DNA of 64,000 bases from Imbroritus primus (GTDB taxonomy: Bacteria > Pseudomonadota > Gammaproteobacteria > Burkholderiales > Burkholderiaceae), in NCBI GenBank assembly GCA_000272025.2, contig AKCV02000015.1:186001-250000 (forward strand). Direction: 5' to 3'. Both the position numbers and the translations under genes were made by a program. Position 1 is the first letter of the stretch. Every line of letters begins with the position of its first letter. The notes beneath the pieces are model-generated. The model did no database searches. It had not been told where the DNA came from and was given only the letters and a program-made list of their open reading frames with translations. This document shows positions 38,611 to 47,194 of this stretch, piece after piece.

Positions 38611-39753
38611 ATGAATTTCGAACCCACGACGGAACAGAACATCCTGCGCGAATCGGTCGCGCGTTTCATGGCAGGCCATTGCCAGCCCAACGACGTGCGC
38701 CGCTGGGACCGCGACGGCGAGTTTCCCGAAGCCCTGCACCGGGCGATGGCGGAAGCCGGCTATCCCGCCATGATGGTGCCGGAAGCCTACGGCGGCCTGG
38801 GCAGCCCGATGTCGGACTGCATCATCGTCTATGAAGAACTGGCCAAGCCCAGCGTCGACTTCGCCACGCGGCTTGCGCTGATTGCCTGGGGCAGCATGAT
38901 CCTCGCCGATTTCGCCAGCGAGGAACTCAAGCAGGAGATCCTGCCGCGCGTTGCCACCGGTGAACTCAAGCTGTCGTTCAGCCTGACCGAGCCGAACTCG
39001 GGATCGGATGCTGCTTCGCTGCAGACGCGCGCCCGGCAGGACGGCGACGACTGGGTGCTGACCGGCCAGAAGCTGTTTTCCAGCGGCGCGGATGCCAAGG
39101 ACAACATGATCATCGTGGCGGCCCGCACTGATGCCTCGGTCTCCAAGCATCGCGGCATCTCGCTGTTCCTGGTACCGAACGATACGCCGAACCTGACGAT
39201 CCGCCGGCTCGAGACCGTGGGCCGCAAGATCGTCGGCCTGACCGAGATCTTCTTCGATGAAGTGCGTGTGCCCAAGCGCTACCTGATCGGCGAAGTCAAT
39301 AATGGCTGGAGCTATGTCACGCGCCACCTTGAGCGCGAGCGCATCACGCTGGCCGCCAACTACCTCGGCAGTGCCACCAGCGCCCTGCGCGATGCGGTGG
39401 CCTATGCGAGCGAGCGCCAGCAGTTTGGCCAGCCCATCGGCCAGTTCCAGGCCATTGCACACATGCTCGCCGATATGGCGACGGAGGTAGAAGCCGCACG
39501 CTGGATCACCACCATGGCCGCCTGGCGCTACGACCAGAAGCTGCCATGCGCCAAGGAAGCCAGCATGGCCAAGCTGTTCGTCTCGGAAATGCTGGGCCGC
39601 GTCACTACGATGGGCATGCAGGTGCTCGGCGGCCATGCCTACACCATGGACCACGACATGCAGCGCCACTGGCGCGATGCGCGCAATGCCACGGTGGGCG
39701 GCGGCACGTCGCAGGTCCAGCGTTCGCTGATCGCACGGGAGCTCGGACTATGA
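38611..39753 (+). CDS. Acyl-CoA dehydrogenase
   Basis: FAD flavoprotein, 380 residues, introducing an alpha-beta double bond into an acyl-CoA. Motifs are LTEPNSGSDA and the late MQRHWRDARNATVGGGTSQVQR. The common C-terminal base Glu (as in YEGT) is replaced by Gly. A Glu in HLERERITLA lies where isovaleryl-CoA dehydrogenase keeps its base, suggesting branched or cyclic substrates. The stop overlaps ATG 39750. Confidence 0.9.
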   Translation: MNFEPTTEQNILRESVARFMAGHCQPNDVRRWDRDGEFPEALHRAMAEAGYPAMMVPEAYGGLGSPMSDCIIVYEELAKPSVDFATRLALIAWGSMILADFASEELKQEILPRVATGELKLSFSLTEPNSGSDAASLQTRARQDGDDWVLTGQKLFSSGADAKDNMIIVAARTDASVSKHRGISLFLVPNDTPNLTIRRLETVGRKIVGLTEIFFDEVRVPKRYLIGEVNNGWSYVTRHLERERITLAANYLGSATSALRDAVAYASERQQFGQPIGQFQAIAHMLADMATEVEAARWITTMAAWRYDQKLPCAKEASMAKLFVSEMLGRVTTMGMQVLGGHAYTMDHDMQRHWRDARNATVGGGTSQVQRSLIARELGL

Positions 39754-40922
39754 CGGCAACGCTTCGCAACAAGGTCGCCATCGTCGGTGTTGGCGAGTCC
39801 GACATCGGAAAAGTGCCGCACATGACCGGTCTGGGTCTCAACGCGCAGGCAGCCAAGCGCGCACTGGACGACGCCGGCCTGCAGGTGTCGGATATAGATG
39901 GCCTGCTGACAGCATATTCCTTTACGGAACCGTATTTCATGCTGGGGTCTGTGCTGACGGAATACCTCGGCCTCAAACCGCGCTACTGCGCCTCGCTGAT
40001 CGCTGGTGGCGCATCGCCGGCCGTGATGCTCAAGCATGCCGCCGAGGCGATTGCCAGCGGCCAGTGCAACACGGTGCTGGTCTGCGTGGGGGAAAACCGC
40101 GCCACCGGCCAGTCGCGCGACAGTGCGGTCGCATCGCTCACGGCGGTTGGCCATCCGTACTTCGAAGTGCCCTATGGCGCTTCGATTCCGGCGATGTACG
40201 CGATGATCGCGCAGCGTCACATGGCGGAGTTTGGCACTACCCGTGAGCAGCTAGCGATGGTGCCCGTCACCGGCCGCGCACACGCCGCGCTGCACCCGAA
40301 CGCACATATGCGCGCACCGCTTACGGTAACCGATGTGCTGGCGTCCAAGCCGATTGCGGATCCCTTCAATCTGCTCGATTGCTGCCTGATCTCCGATGCG
40401 GGCGGCGCCTTCATCGTGACCTCGGCCGAGCGCGCGCGCGATCTCAAGAGCCAGCCGGTCTACTTGGCGGGCATCGGCGAGTTCCACACGCATGAGCATC
40501 TGATCTGTGCCGAGAGCCTGACCGAATTTGGCGCACAGCACAGCGGCGAAGCTGCCTACCGCATGGCCGGCCTCGGACCGGGCGATATCGACGTGGCGCA
40601 ACTGTACGACTGCTTCTCCATCGTGCCGATCCTGGAGCTCGAAGAACTGGGTTTCTGCGAGCGCGGCGAGGGTGGGGCGTTCTACGCCGATGGCCATGCG
40701 GCGCTTGGGGGCCGGCTGCCGGTGAATACCCACGGCGGCATGCTGTCGCACGCCCATGCGGGCGCCGCCGGGGGGCTGTTCGGCATCGTCGAGGCGGTGC
40801 GGCAGCTGCGTGGCGGCCTCGGCCCAAGGCAGGTGGCAGGCGCGGAAGTGGCGCTGGTCCATAGCGAGGGAGGGATCCTGTCATCCCACTGCACGGCGAT
40901 TCTGACCAAAGACCTGAGTTAA
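39750..40922 (+). CDS. Thiolase-like lipid-transfer protein (Ltp2/SCPx type)
   Basis: 390 residues of thiolase fold. The region that normally holds the nucleophilic Cys reads SLIAGGASPAVMLKHAAEAI without Cys. Late conserved blocks NTHGGMLSHAHAGAAGG and AQLYDCFSI are present. A thiolase without its nucleophile plus a DUF35 partner in the same operon is the pattern of Ltp2-type retroaldolases, which release a short acyl-CoA or a ketone. A degradative thiolase with a displaced Cys cannot be excluded. Confidence 0.85.
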   Translation: MTATLRNKVAIVGVGESDIGKVPHMTGLGLNAQAAKRALDDAGLQVSDIDGLLTAYSFTEPYFMLGSVLTEYLGLKPRYCASLIAGGASPAVMLKHAAEAIASGQCNTVLVCVGENRATGQSRDSAVASLTAVGHPYFEVPYGASIPAMYAMIAQRHMAEFGTTREQLAMVPVTGRAHAALHPNAHMRAPLTVTDVLASKPIADPFNLLDCCLISDAGGAFIVTSAERARDLKSQPVYLAGIGEFHTHEHLICAESLTEFGAQHSGEAAYRMAGLGPGDIDVAQLYDCFSIVPILELEELGFCERGEGGAFYADGHAALGGRLPVNTHGGMLSHAHAGAAGGLFGIVEAVRQLRGGLGPRQVAGAEVALVHSEGGILSSHCTAILTKDLS

Positions 40923-40943
40923 CCCAACCAGAGAGACCACAGC

Positions 40944-41420
40944 ATGCAAAACACTACCGACCAGAGCGTCGGGCGGGGACGCTTTTTCGACGATTTCGAG
41001 ATCGGCCAGGAATTCCGCACGCCGGCCCGCACCGTGACCAGCACAGACATCGTCAACTTCGCTTGCCTCTCCGGCGACTTCAACGAAGTCCACACGAACT
41101 TCGAGTATTGCAAGACCACGCAGTTTGGCGAGCCGATCGCGCATGGCCCGCTAATCTATTCGATCATGGGCGGGCTGCAGTATGCCAGCGGCATCAACGA
41201 CGGTACGCTGCTGGCGCTGCTGGAGATCAATGCCTGGAAGATGCTTGGGCCGGTCAAGCATGGCGACACCATCCACATGGTGTCCAAGGTCATCGGCAAG
41301 AAGCCGTCCAGCAAGCTGGATCGAGGCGTCATTACCTTCGAGCGCCGCTGCGTGAAGCAGGACGGCTCGGTCGTGCAGCAGATGGAAGCCACGCTGATGT
41401 ACCGGAGGCGTCCCGCATGA
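40944..41420 (+). CDS. MaoC-like (R)-specific enoyl-CoA hydratase
   Basis: Hot-dog fold hydratase, 158 residues. The hydratase-2 motif reads LSGDFNEVHTNFEYCKTTQFG, cited in part, with PIAHGPLI completing it; Asp and His of the catalytic dyad are present. It lies between the thiolase-like gene and an acyl-CoA dehydrogenase whose ATG overlaps its stop, so it probably hydrates the dehydrogenase product. DUF35, thiolase and MaoC together again recall steroid side-chain clusters. Confidence 0.88.
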   Translation: MQNTTDQSVGRGRFFDDFEIGQEFRTPARTVTSTDIVNFACLSGDFNEVHTNFEYCKTTQFGEPIAHGPLIYSIMGGLQYASGINDGTLLALLEINAWKMLGPVKHGDTIHMVSKVIGKKPSSKLDRGVITFERRCVKQDGSVVQQMEATLMYRRRPA

Positions 41421-42568
41421 GCCTGCCGGACGATTACCAGTTGACCGGGCCGCAGCGAATGATCCGCGATAGCGTGCTGCCGTTGCTGGCGGACGTGCTG
41501 CCGCGCGAGAAGATCCGCGCGCTCGACGAGGCCGGCGAGTTTCCTTTCGAAGCCTATGAGGCACTCGCGCAGGCCGGGTGGATGGGGCTGCCGTACGACG
41601 ACAAGTATGGTGGCGCCAATGGCTCGTACAAGGACCTCGCGGTCTTTGTCGAGACCGTGGCATATCACAACGCGCAGATGGCATCCGCCTATCTTGCTTC
41701 GGTGGTGTACGGCGGCATGCAGATCAGCCATGGTGCGTCCGATGCCGTCAAGGACGAGATCCTGCCCGGCATTATCAGCGGCAAGACGCGCATGGCGCTG
41801 TGCCTGACGGAGCCGGAAGCCGGCTCGGATGTCAGCGCGATCCGCACCTCTGCGGTGGCGGATGGCGATGACTATGTCATCAACGGCCAGAAGATCTACA
41901 TCACCTGCGCCCACGTCGCCCACCAGCTGGTGGTGGCTACCAAGACCGACCGCGATGCCGGCCGGCGCGGCATCACGCTGTTCGTGGTGGATGCCCGCAC
42001 GCCGGGCCTGACGGTCCGTCCGCTCAAGGCGCTGGGCCGCCGCATGATCCACACCAACGAGGTGTTCTTCGACAACGTGCGGGTGCCGGCCAACCGCATG
42101 CTTGGCACGCTGCACGGCGGCTGGCACGCGCTGATGCGCGGGCTGAACATGGAGCGCCTCTGCCTGTCCGCCGCAGCAAGCGGAAACATCCAGAAGATCA
42201 TCGACTACGCCAAGGCATACGCCGACGAGCGCACGCAGTTCGGCCGGCCGATTACCGACTACCAGGCCGTGGCGCACAAGTTCGCGGACATGCAGGTCAT
42301 GGCCGAGACCACGCGTGTCCTGACCTACCGTGTCGCCGACATGCTCGATGCCGGCTTGCAGCCGACCGCCGAAACGGCCATCGCCAAGGTGGTGGCAACG
42401 GAGAACAACTGCAAGTGCGCCGATATGGGCATCCAGATCATGGGCGGTGCGGGCTACATGATGGAACACGAGATGCAGATGTACTTCCGCGATGCGCGTG
42501 TCGGGCCGATCGGCGGCGGAACGAGCGAAATCATGCGCACGATCATCGCGAAGCAGATGGGGCTGTAG
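41417..42568 (+). CDS. Acyl-CoA dehydrogenase
   Basis: 383 residues from ATG 41417 (ATGA overlap with the MaoC gene). FAD and substrate motifs are LTEPEAGSDVS and ITCAHVAHQ. The late segment RVGPIGGGTSEIMR lacks the YEGT glutamate, while LNMERLCLSA offers a Glu at the alternative helix-G position, as in the 38611 enzyme. A longer frame upstream to 41063 is a shadow of the MaoC gene. Confidence 0.9.
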   Translation: MSLPDDYQLTGPQRMIRDSVLPLLADVLPREKIRALDEAGEFPFEAYEALAQAGWMGLPYDDKYGGANGSYKDLAVFVETVAYHNAQMASAYLASVVYGGMQISHGASDAVKDEILPGIISGKTRMALCLTEPEAGSDVSAIRTSAVADGDDYVINGQKIYITCAHVAHQLVVATKTDRDAGRRGITLFVVDARTPGLTVRPLKALGRRMIHTNEVFFDNVRVPANRMLGTLHGGWHALMRGLNMERLCLSAAASGNIQKIIDYAKAYADERTQFGRPITDYQAVAHKFADMQVMAETTRVLTYRVADMLDAGLQPTAETAIAKVVATENNCKCADMGIQIMGGAGYMMEHEMQMYFRDARVGPIGGGTSEIMRTIIAKQMGL

Positions 42569-42642
42569 CGGCAGAGGACGGGTAGGCGCCGGCCACATGC
42601 TGCCGCTGCCTATCGACACAAAAAAGTGAGAGGAGCAGAAAA

Positions 42643-43614
42643 ATGAAAGGAATCTATCGTGTGATGGGTATCGCCTCCGGCGTCGCCCTGTGCTTTACCG
42701 GGGCGGTACATGCCCAGGCATATCCGACCAAGCCGATCCGCATGATCGTGCCGTTTTCGGCAGGTGGCCCGACCGATGCCATGGCGCGCGACCTGGCCCT
42801 GCGCATGGCCACCGAACTGGGTCAGCCGGTGGTGGTGGAGAATCGTCCCGGTGCGGGTGGCAACATCGGCGCAGACATGGCTGCGAAATCGGCGCCGGAC
42901 GGCTATACGCTGCTGTTCGCGACGAACGGGCCGCTGGCAGGCAACCCCAGCCTGTACAAGAACATTGGCTACGATCCCATCAAGAGCTTCGCGCCGATCA
43001 CCAACTACGCCATCATCGGCAATATCCTTGCGGTGCATCCGAGCTTTCCGGCGCACACCCTCGCCGATCTGCTGAAGCTGCTCAAGGCCAATCCGGACAA
43101 GTACAGCTACGCCTCGGGCGGCAGCGGCACCACGCAGCACTTTGCCGGCGAACTGGTGAAAGCCATGGGCGGCGTCAAGATGACGCACATCTCGTACAAG
43201 GGCGAAGGCCCGGCGGTGCTCGACACGCTGGGTAACCAGGTGCCGATGGTGTTCTGCAACTTCTCCTCATGCCTGCAGCATATCCAGTCGGGCAAACTGC
43301 TGGCGGTGGCGGTGACTTCGCCCAAGCGCAATCCGGCGCTGCCGAACGTGCCGTCGATTGCCGAAGCGCTGCCGGGCTTTGACATGCGCGCATGGTATGG
43401 ACTGGTCACGGTCGCCAATACGCCGCCGGCGATCGTCAAGCGACTCAATGAGGTGGCCGTCAAGATCATCAGTTCGCCCGAGGTCACGGCGAAGATCCGC
43501 AGCTATGGCGGTGAGCCGCGTCCCAGTTCGGCGGAAGAGTATGGCCAGTTCATCCGTTCGGAAGTGCAGAAGTGGGACCACATCGTCAAGGTAAGCGGCG
43601 CCACCGTGGATTGA
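42643..43614 (+). CDS. Bug-family solute-binding protein
   Basis: 323 residues with a signal peptide (cut near VHAQA), YPTKPIRMIVPFSAGGPTD, VENRPGAGGNIGA, PDGYTLLF and ISYKGEGPAVLDTLG. GAGAGGAGCAGAAAA precedes the ATG. It is the last gene of the 35.8-kb operon and ends before a bidirectional terminator. Confidence 0.93.
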   Translation: MKGIYRVMGIASGVALCFTGAVHAQAYPTKPIRMIVPFSAGGPTDAMARDLALRMATELGQPVVVENRPGAGGNIGADMAAKSAPDGYTLLFATNGPLAGNPSLYKNIGYDPIKSFAPITNYAIIGNILAVHPSFPAHTLADLLKLLKANPDKYSYASGGSGTTQHFAGELVKAMGGVKMTHISYKGEGPAVLDTLGNQVPMVFCNFSSCLQHIQSGKLLAVAVTSPKRNPALPNVPSIAEALPGFDMRAWYGLVTVANTPPAIVKRLNEVAVKIISSPEVTAKIRSYGGEPRPSSAEEYGQFIRSEVQKWDHIVKVSGATVD

Positions 43615-43718
43615 TTGCGGGAAGGCGGGAGATGCATGGCAGGAGCGTCCATGCTCCGGCGTCTCCCGCCGTGCTCCATGCCGTATGGCGAGGCAGGCCG
43701 GCATGGGAGCGGCAGAAC

Positions 43719-43750
43719 AAAAAAAGAGGCGCATGCAGCGCCTCTTTTTT
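43719..43750. terminator. Bidirectional intrinsic terminator between convergent Bug genes
   Basis: GAGGCGC (43726-43732), loop ATGCA, GCGCCTC (43738-43744). The stem is flanked by seven A on the left and six T on the right, so it works on both strands. Confidence 0.92.
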
Positions 43751-43776
43751 CATGAGCGACTCACTCAGGGGCGGGA

Positions 43777-44757
43777 TCAATCCAGGCGGATATTTGCCTT
43801 CTTGATGACCTTGTCCCACTTCTCGTACTGGTTATTGATGAATGTCTTGAACTGGGCCGGGGTCTGCGGGAATGGCACGGCGCCCTGGCTGGTCAGCTTT
43901 TCGCGGAAGGCCGGTTCCTTCAGCGAGGCGGTGATTTCCGCGTTCAGGCGATCCACGATGCTCTTGGGTGTGCTGGCCGGCGCGGCAACACCGAACCACG
44001 CGGTCAGTTCATAGCCGGGAACGGTCTCCGCCAGGGTCGGCACATTGGGGAGCTGTTCGGAGCGGGCGGCCATCGTGACGGCCAGGGCACGCGCACGGCC
44101 TTCGCGCGCAATCGGCAGTGCCGTCGGGATGCTGTCGAACATCATGGTCAGGCGGCCGCCGACCAGATCGGTCATCGAGGCCGGACTGCCCTTGTAAGGC
44201 ACGTGCGTGATGCTGATGCCTGCCATATGCGCGAACAGTTCCCCTGCCAGGTGGGCAGATGAGCCGTTGCCGAACGATCCGTAGGTGAGCTGGCCCGGCG
44301 ATTTCTTCGCCAGCGCAATCAGTTCGGCGACATTGCGCGCCGGGACGTCCGGATGCACCAGCAGCACATTCGGCAGGTAGGCTACACCGGCCACCGGTGC
44401 GAAATCCTTCAGCGGATCGTAGCCAGGCTTCTCGTAGAGGCTCTTGTTGACCGGCAGGGTGCCGAAGGTACCGAACAGCAGCGTATAGCCATCGCCTGGC
44501 GCGCGTGCGACAGCCGCCGCGCCGATGTTGCCCCCTGCACCGGGGCGGTTGTCCACGATAACGGTTTGCTGCAGGCGCTTGGAGAGCGAGTGGCTGACTT
44601 CACGCGCGAGCTGGTCGGTGATGCCGCCCGGCGGGAAGGGAACGACGATGCGGATCGGTTTGTCGGGATAACCGGGGCTGGCGGCCGCTTCGCTGGCGGC
44701 GGTCATGCCGAGCGTCAGCATGACGCCCCAGGCCAGTCCTCGAAGTCGGTATTGCAT
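43777..44757 (-). CDS. Bug-family solute-binding protein
   Basis: 326 residues, ATG 44757 with CAGGAGATCACAC before it. Signal peptide to about EAAAS, then YPDKPIRIVVPFPPGGITD, VDNRPGAGGNIGA, THVPYKGSPASMTDLVGG and TAWFGVAAPASTP. It resembles the 25497 protein most in its loop motifs. It is divergent from the ring-cleavage operon and has its own sigma-54 promoter. Confidence 0.93.
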   Translation of the reverse strand: MQYRLRGLAWGVMLTLGMTAASEAAASPGYPDKPIRIVVPFPPGGITDQLAREVSHSLSKRLQQTVIVDNRPGAGGNIGAAAVARAPGDGYTLLFGTFGTLPVNKSLYEKPGYDPLKDFAPVAGVAYLPNVLLVHPDVPARNVAELIALAKKSPGQLTYGSFGNGSSAHLAGELFAHMAGISITHVPYKGSPASMTDLVGGRLTMMFDSIPTALPIAREGRARALAVTMAARSEQLPNVPTLAETVPGYELTAWFGVAAPASTPKSIVDRLNAEITASLKEPAFREKLTSQGAVPFPQTPAQFKTFINNQYEKWDKVIKKANIRLD

Positions 44758-44794
44758 GTGTGATCTCCTGTGATGTCATTGGACGCCTCCTATC

Positions 44795-44810
44795 CGCAAG
44801 CACCATGCCA
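44795..44810 (-). promoter_or_regulatory. Sigma-54 promoter for the 44757 Bug gene
   Basis: The minus strand reads TGGCATGGTGCTTGCG, identical in all 16 bases to the divergent promoter at 45106-45121. The predicted start is near 44784, 27 bases before the ATG. Confidence 0.8.
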
Positions 44811-45105
44811 AGGTGAAACGGTGTGCGGCGGGTCGCGCGCGAAAGCGCGATCCTGGCCGCCAGCAGCGCATTCTGCCATTCCTCCCGGGTGTTGGCGCAT
44901 ATCCGGGAAGTGATGTGCTGCGGCGTGCGCAGTGCAGTTGTCGTACACACCTTCATGTAGTCGCGGTGGACAGTTCATCTGCGCCGGGGCCGGGCGGCAT
45001 GCCTGGCGTATCGCCGCAATGATCTGCGTGCCGCGCTGGCCGCTCCGGGTGCTGCTTGGGCGCGCGCGGTGAGAGACGGAATGGCACGCCGCCAATCATG
45101 TGTGT

Positions 45106-45121
45106 TGGCATGGTGCTTGCG
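45106..45121 (+). promoter_or_regulatory. Sigma-54 promoter for the ring-cleavage operon
   Basis: TGGCATGGTGCTTGCG, perfect -24/-12. Transcription from about 45132 excludes the in-frame ATG at 45122 and supports ATG 45155 as the first start codon. Confidence 0.8.
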
Positions 45122-45154
45122 ATGACAGCCTGCATTCCATTCCTATCGACCGCC

Positions 45155-46384
45155 ATGAACGTTCTCAACAAACTGCCGTTGCTGCCGTACGCCGAGGGGC
45201 AATCGTTTCTGCAAGGCGTGACCGTACTCGACCTGACGACATCCATCGCGGGCCCTTATGGCACGCAACTTCTGGCCGATCTCGGCGCGGAAGTCATCAA
45301 GGTGGAAAAACGCGAAGGCGGCGACGATGCCCGCCAGTGGGGGCCGCCGTTCCTCGATGGCGAATCGCTGTGGTTCATCAGCGCCAACCGCAACAAGGCC
45401 AGCCTGACGCTCGACCTGCTGCGCGAGGAAGGCAGAAAGATCCTTCATGACCTGGTCAAACAGGCCGATGTGATCGTCATGAATACCGCATCGCGTGTCC
45501 AGGTGAAGCTCGGCCTCGACCATGCGACGCTCCAGGCCATCAATCCCGCCCTGATCCATGCGTCGATCACCGGCTTTGGCCTGGAAGGCGCGGGCGCCGC
45601 CCTGCCATGCTACGACCTGATTGCCGAAGGCTACGCCGGCATCATGGACCTGACCGGCGAGGCCGACAGCCCGCCGCAGAAGATCGGCACGCCGGCCTCG
45701 GATCTGCTCGCGGGGCAGGATGCCGCGCTGGCGATCCTGGCGGCGCTGTTCCGCCGCCAACAGACCGGCCAGGGCACACGCATCGACATCTCGATGGTGG
45801 CCAGCTCCACACGCTTCATGGCTTCGCGCATCGTGCCGTACCTGGGGTCCGGCAATGTGCCGAAGCGCTCGGGCGGGACCGATTCGGTACTGGCGGTCTA
45901 TCAGGTGTTCGACACCGCCGACCATCCCATCACCCTCGGCCTCGGCAACGATGCGATCTGGCAGCGCTTCTGGCAGGCCGTTGGCCAGCCGGAGTTCGGG
46001 GCACGTCCCGAACTTGATTCCAACACCAAGCGATGCGCGGCACGCCCGCAGGTGGTGGCCGCCATCGCCGAATTGCTGGCGACGCGGCCGCGCGCCGAGT
46101 GGCTGGCGCTGTTCGCCCGGCACCGGATTCCCGCGGGGCCGATCAATACCCTCGAACACCTGGTCGACGATCCGCTGCTGCAGGCCGACCAGATGTTCTT
46201 CAACGTGCAGGGCCCGGCCGGGCAGGTGCCGCAAGTGGGGCTGGGCATCCGCTTCGATGGCGACAACGCCGTGGCCCGCCGCGCGCCGCCGACATTGGGG
46301 CAGGACACCGAGCGGATCTTGCAGGAGCGCCTGACGATGTCAGCGACCTGCATTGCCGCACTGAAAGATATGGACGTGATCTAA
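45155..46384 (+). CDS. Family III CoA-transferase (CaiB/BaiF)
   Basis: 409 residues from ATG 45155, chosen from the promoter position; no strong ribosome site is seen. Motifs are VTVLDLTTSIAGPYGTQ, catalytic Asp in LPCYDLIAEGYAG, and QGTRIDISMVA. It heads an operon of ten genes running to 55262. Since that operon also has a CoA ligase, this enzyme may instead recycle CoA from a product acid. Confidence 0.91.
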   Translation: MNVLNKLPLLPYAEGQSFLQGVTVLDLTTSIAGPYGTQLLADLGAEVIKVEKREGGDDARQWGPPFLDGESLWFISANRNKASLTLDLLREEGRKILHDLVKQADVIVMNTASRVQVKLGLDHATLQAINPALIHASITGFGLEGAGAALPCYDLIAEGYAGIMDLTGEADSPPQKIGTPASDLLAGQDAALAILAALFRRQQTGQGTRIDISMVASSTRFMASRIVPYLGSGNVPKRSGGTDSVLAVYQVFDTADHPITLGLGNDAIWQRFWQAVGQPEFGARPELDSNTKRCAARPQVVAAIAELLATRPRAEWLALFARHRIPAGPINTLEHLVDDPLLQADQMFFNVQGPAGQVPQVGLGIRFDGDNAVARRAPPTLGQDTERILQERLTMSATCIAALKDMDVI

Positions 46385-46397
46385 ACAGGAGCCAAGA

Positions 46398-47177
46398 GTG
46401 AGCTACGAAGAAATCATTTACGAAGAGGATGGCCCGATTGGCACCATCACGCTGAACCGCCCGCATGACGGGAACATGTTCACGGAAAAGATGTGCCATG
46501 AGATCCGCGATTGCATCAATGCCATCCGCCGCGAAACGCGCACACGCGTGATCGTGCTGACCGGCGCGGGCGACAAGTTTTTCTGTACCGGCGGCCGCAA
46601 GGACGGCCTGGAGGACACGACGCTGTATGCCGGCGTGCTGCCGACGCTGGAAATGTACGAGAGCATCGACCGCCTGCAGAAGCCGGTGATCGCTTCGGTG
46701 AACGGCTTTGCCGTGGGCGGCGGCAACGTACTGCAGGTGGTGTGTGACGTCACCATCGCCAAGGAATCGGCGATCTTCCGCCAGGTCGGCCCGATGGTTG
46801 GCAGCTTCGATGCCGGCTACGGCACGTGGTATCTGGAGGACCTGGTGGGCAAGAAGCGCGCGAAGGACATCTGGTACCGCAATCCCAAGATCAGCGCCAG
46901 CGAGGCGCTGGACATGGGCCTGATCAACAAGGTCGTGCCCGACGATCAGCTGCGCGAGGCCACGCGTGCCTATGCGCTGGAGATTGCCGAGCGCGGCGCG
47001 TTTGCGCTGGCGTCGCTGAAGAGCGCCTTCAATGCGCGCCATGGCGGCGTGAGCGGCCTGTCGCGCATGGCGCATGACCTGCTGCTGCGCGGTTACCTCG
47101 ACACGGCCGAGCATGACGAACTGGCCGCCGCGTTCGCCGAGCGCCGCAAGGCCGATGCATCGAAATTCGGGCATTGA
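46398..47177 (+). CDS. BadI/MenB-like crotonase, probable ring-opening hydrolase
   Basis: 259 residues from GTG 46398 (AGGAG before it). Unlike the other crotonases here it carries the MenB/BadI signature: VGGGNVLQVVCDVTIA, then GPMVGSFDAGYG and ALDMGLINKVV. BadI opens 2-ketocyclohexanecarboxyl-CoA to pimeloyl-CoA in Rhodopseudomonas. MenB itself is less likely because no other menaquinone gene is near. The neighbouring ligase, crotonase, SDR and acyl-CoA dehydrogenase would supply its substrate. Confidence 0.82.
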   Translation: MSYEEIIYEEDGPIGTITLNRPHDGNMFTEKMCHEIRDCINAIRRETRTRVIVLTGAGDKFFCTGGRKDGLEDTTLYAGVLPTLEMYESIDRLQKPVIASVNGFAVGGGNVLQVVCDVTIAKESAIFRQVGPMVGSFDAGYGTWYLEDLVGKKRAKDIWYRNPKISASEALDMGLINKVVPDDQLREATRAYALEIAERGAFALASLKSAFNARHGGVSGLSRMAHDLLLRGYLDTAEHDELAAAFAERRKADASKFGH

Positions 47178-47194
47178 CCCGGCAAGGCACGTTC

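Noticed and set aside
41156..42619. 487-codon minus-strand frame over MaoC and acyl-CoA dehydrogenase genes
   Set aside because: Antisense to two well-supported genes with a His/Arg-rich translation.
45122..45154. In-frame ATG 45122 as start of the CoA-transferase
   Set aside because: It would lie upstream of the transcription start predicted from the sigma-54 promoter at 45106-45121.
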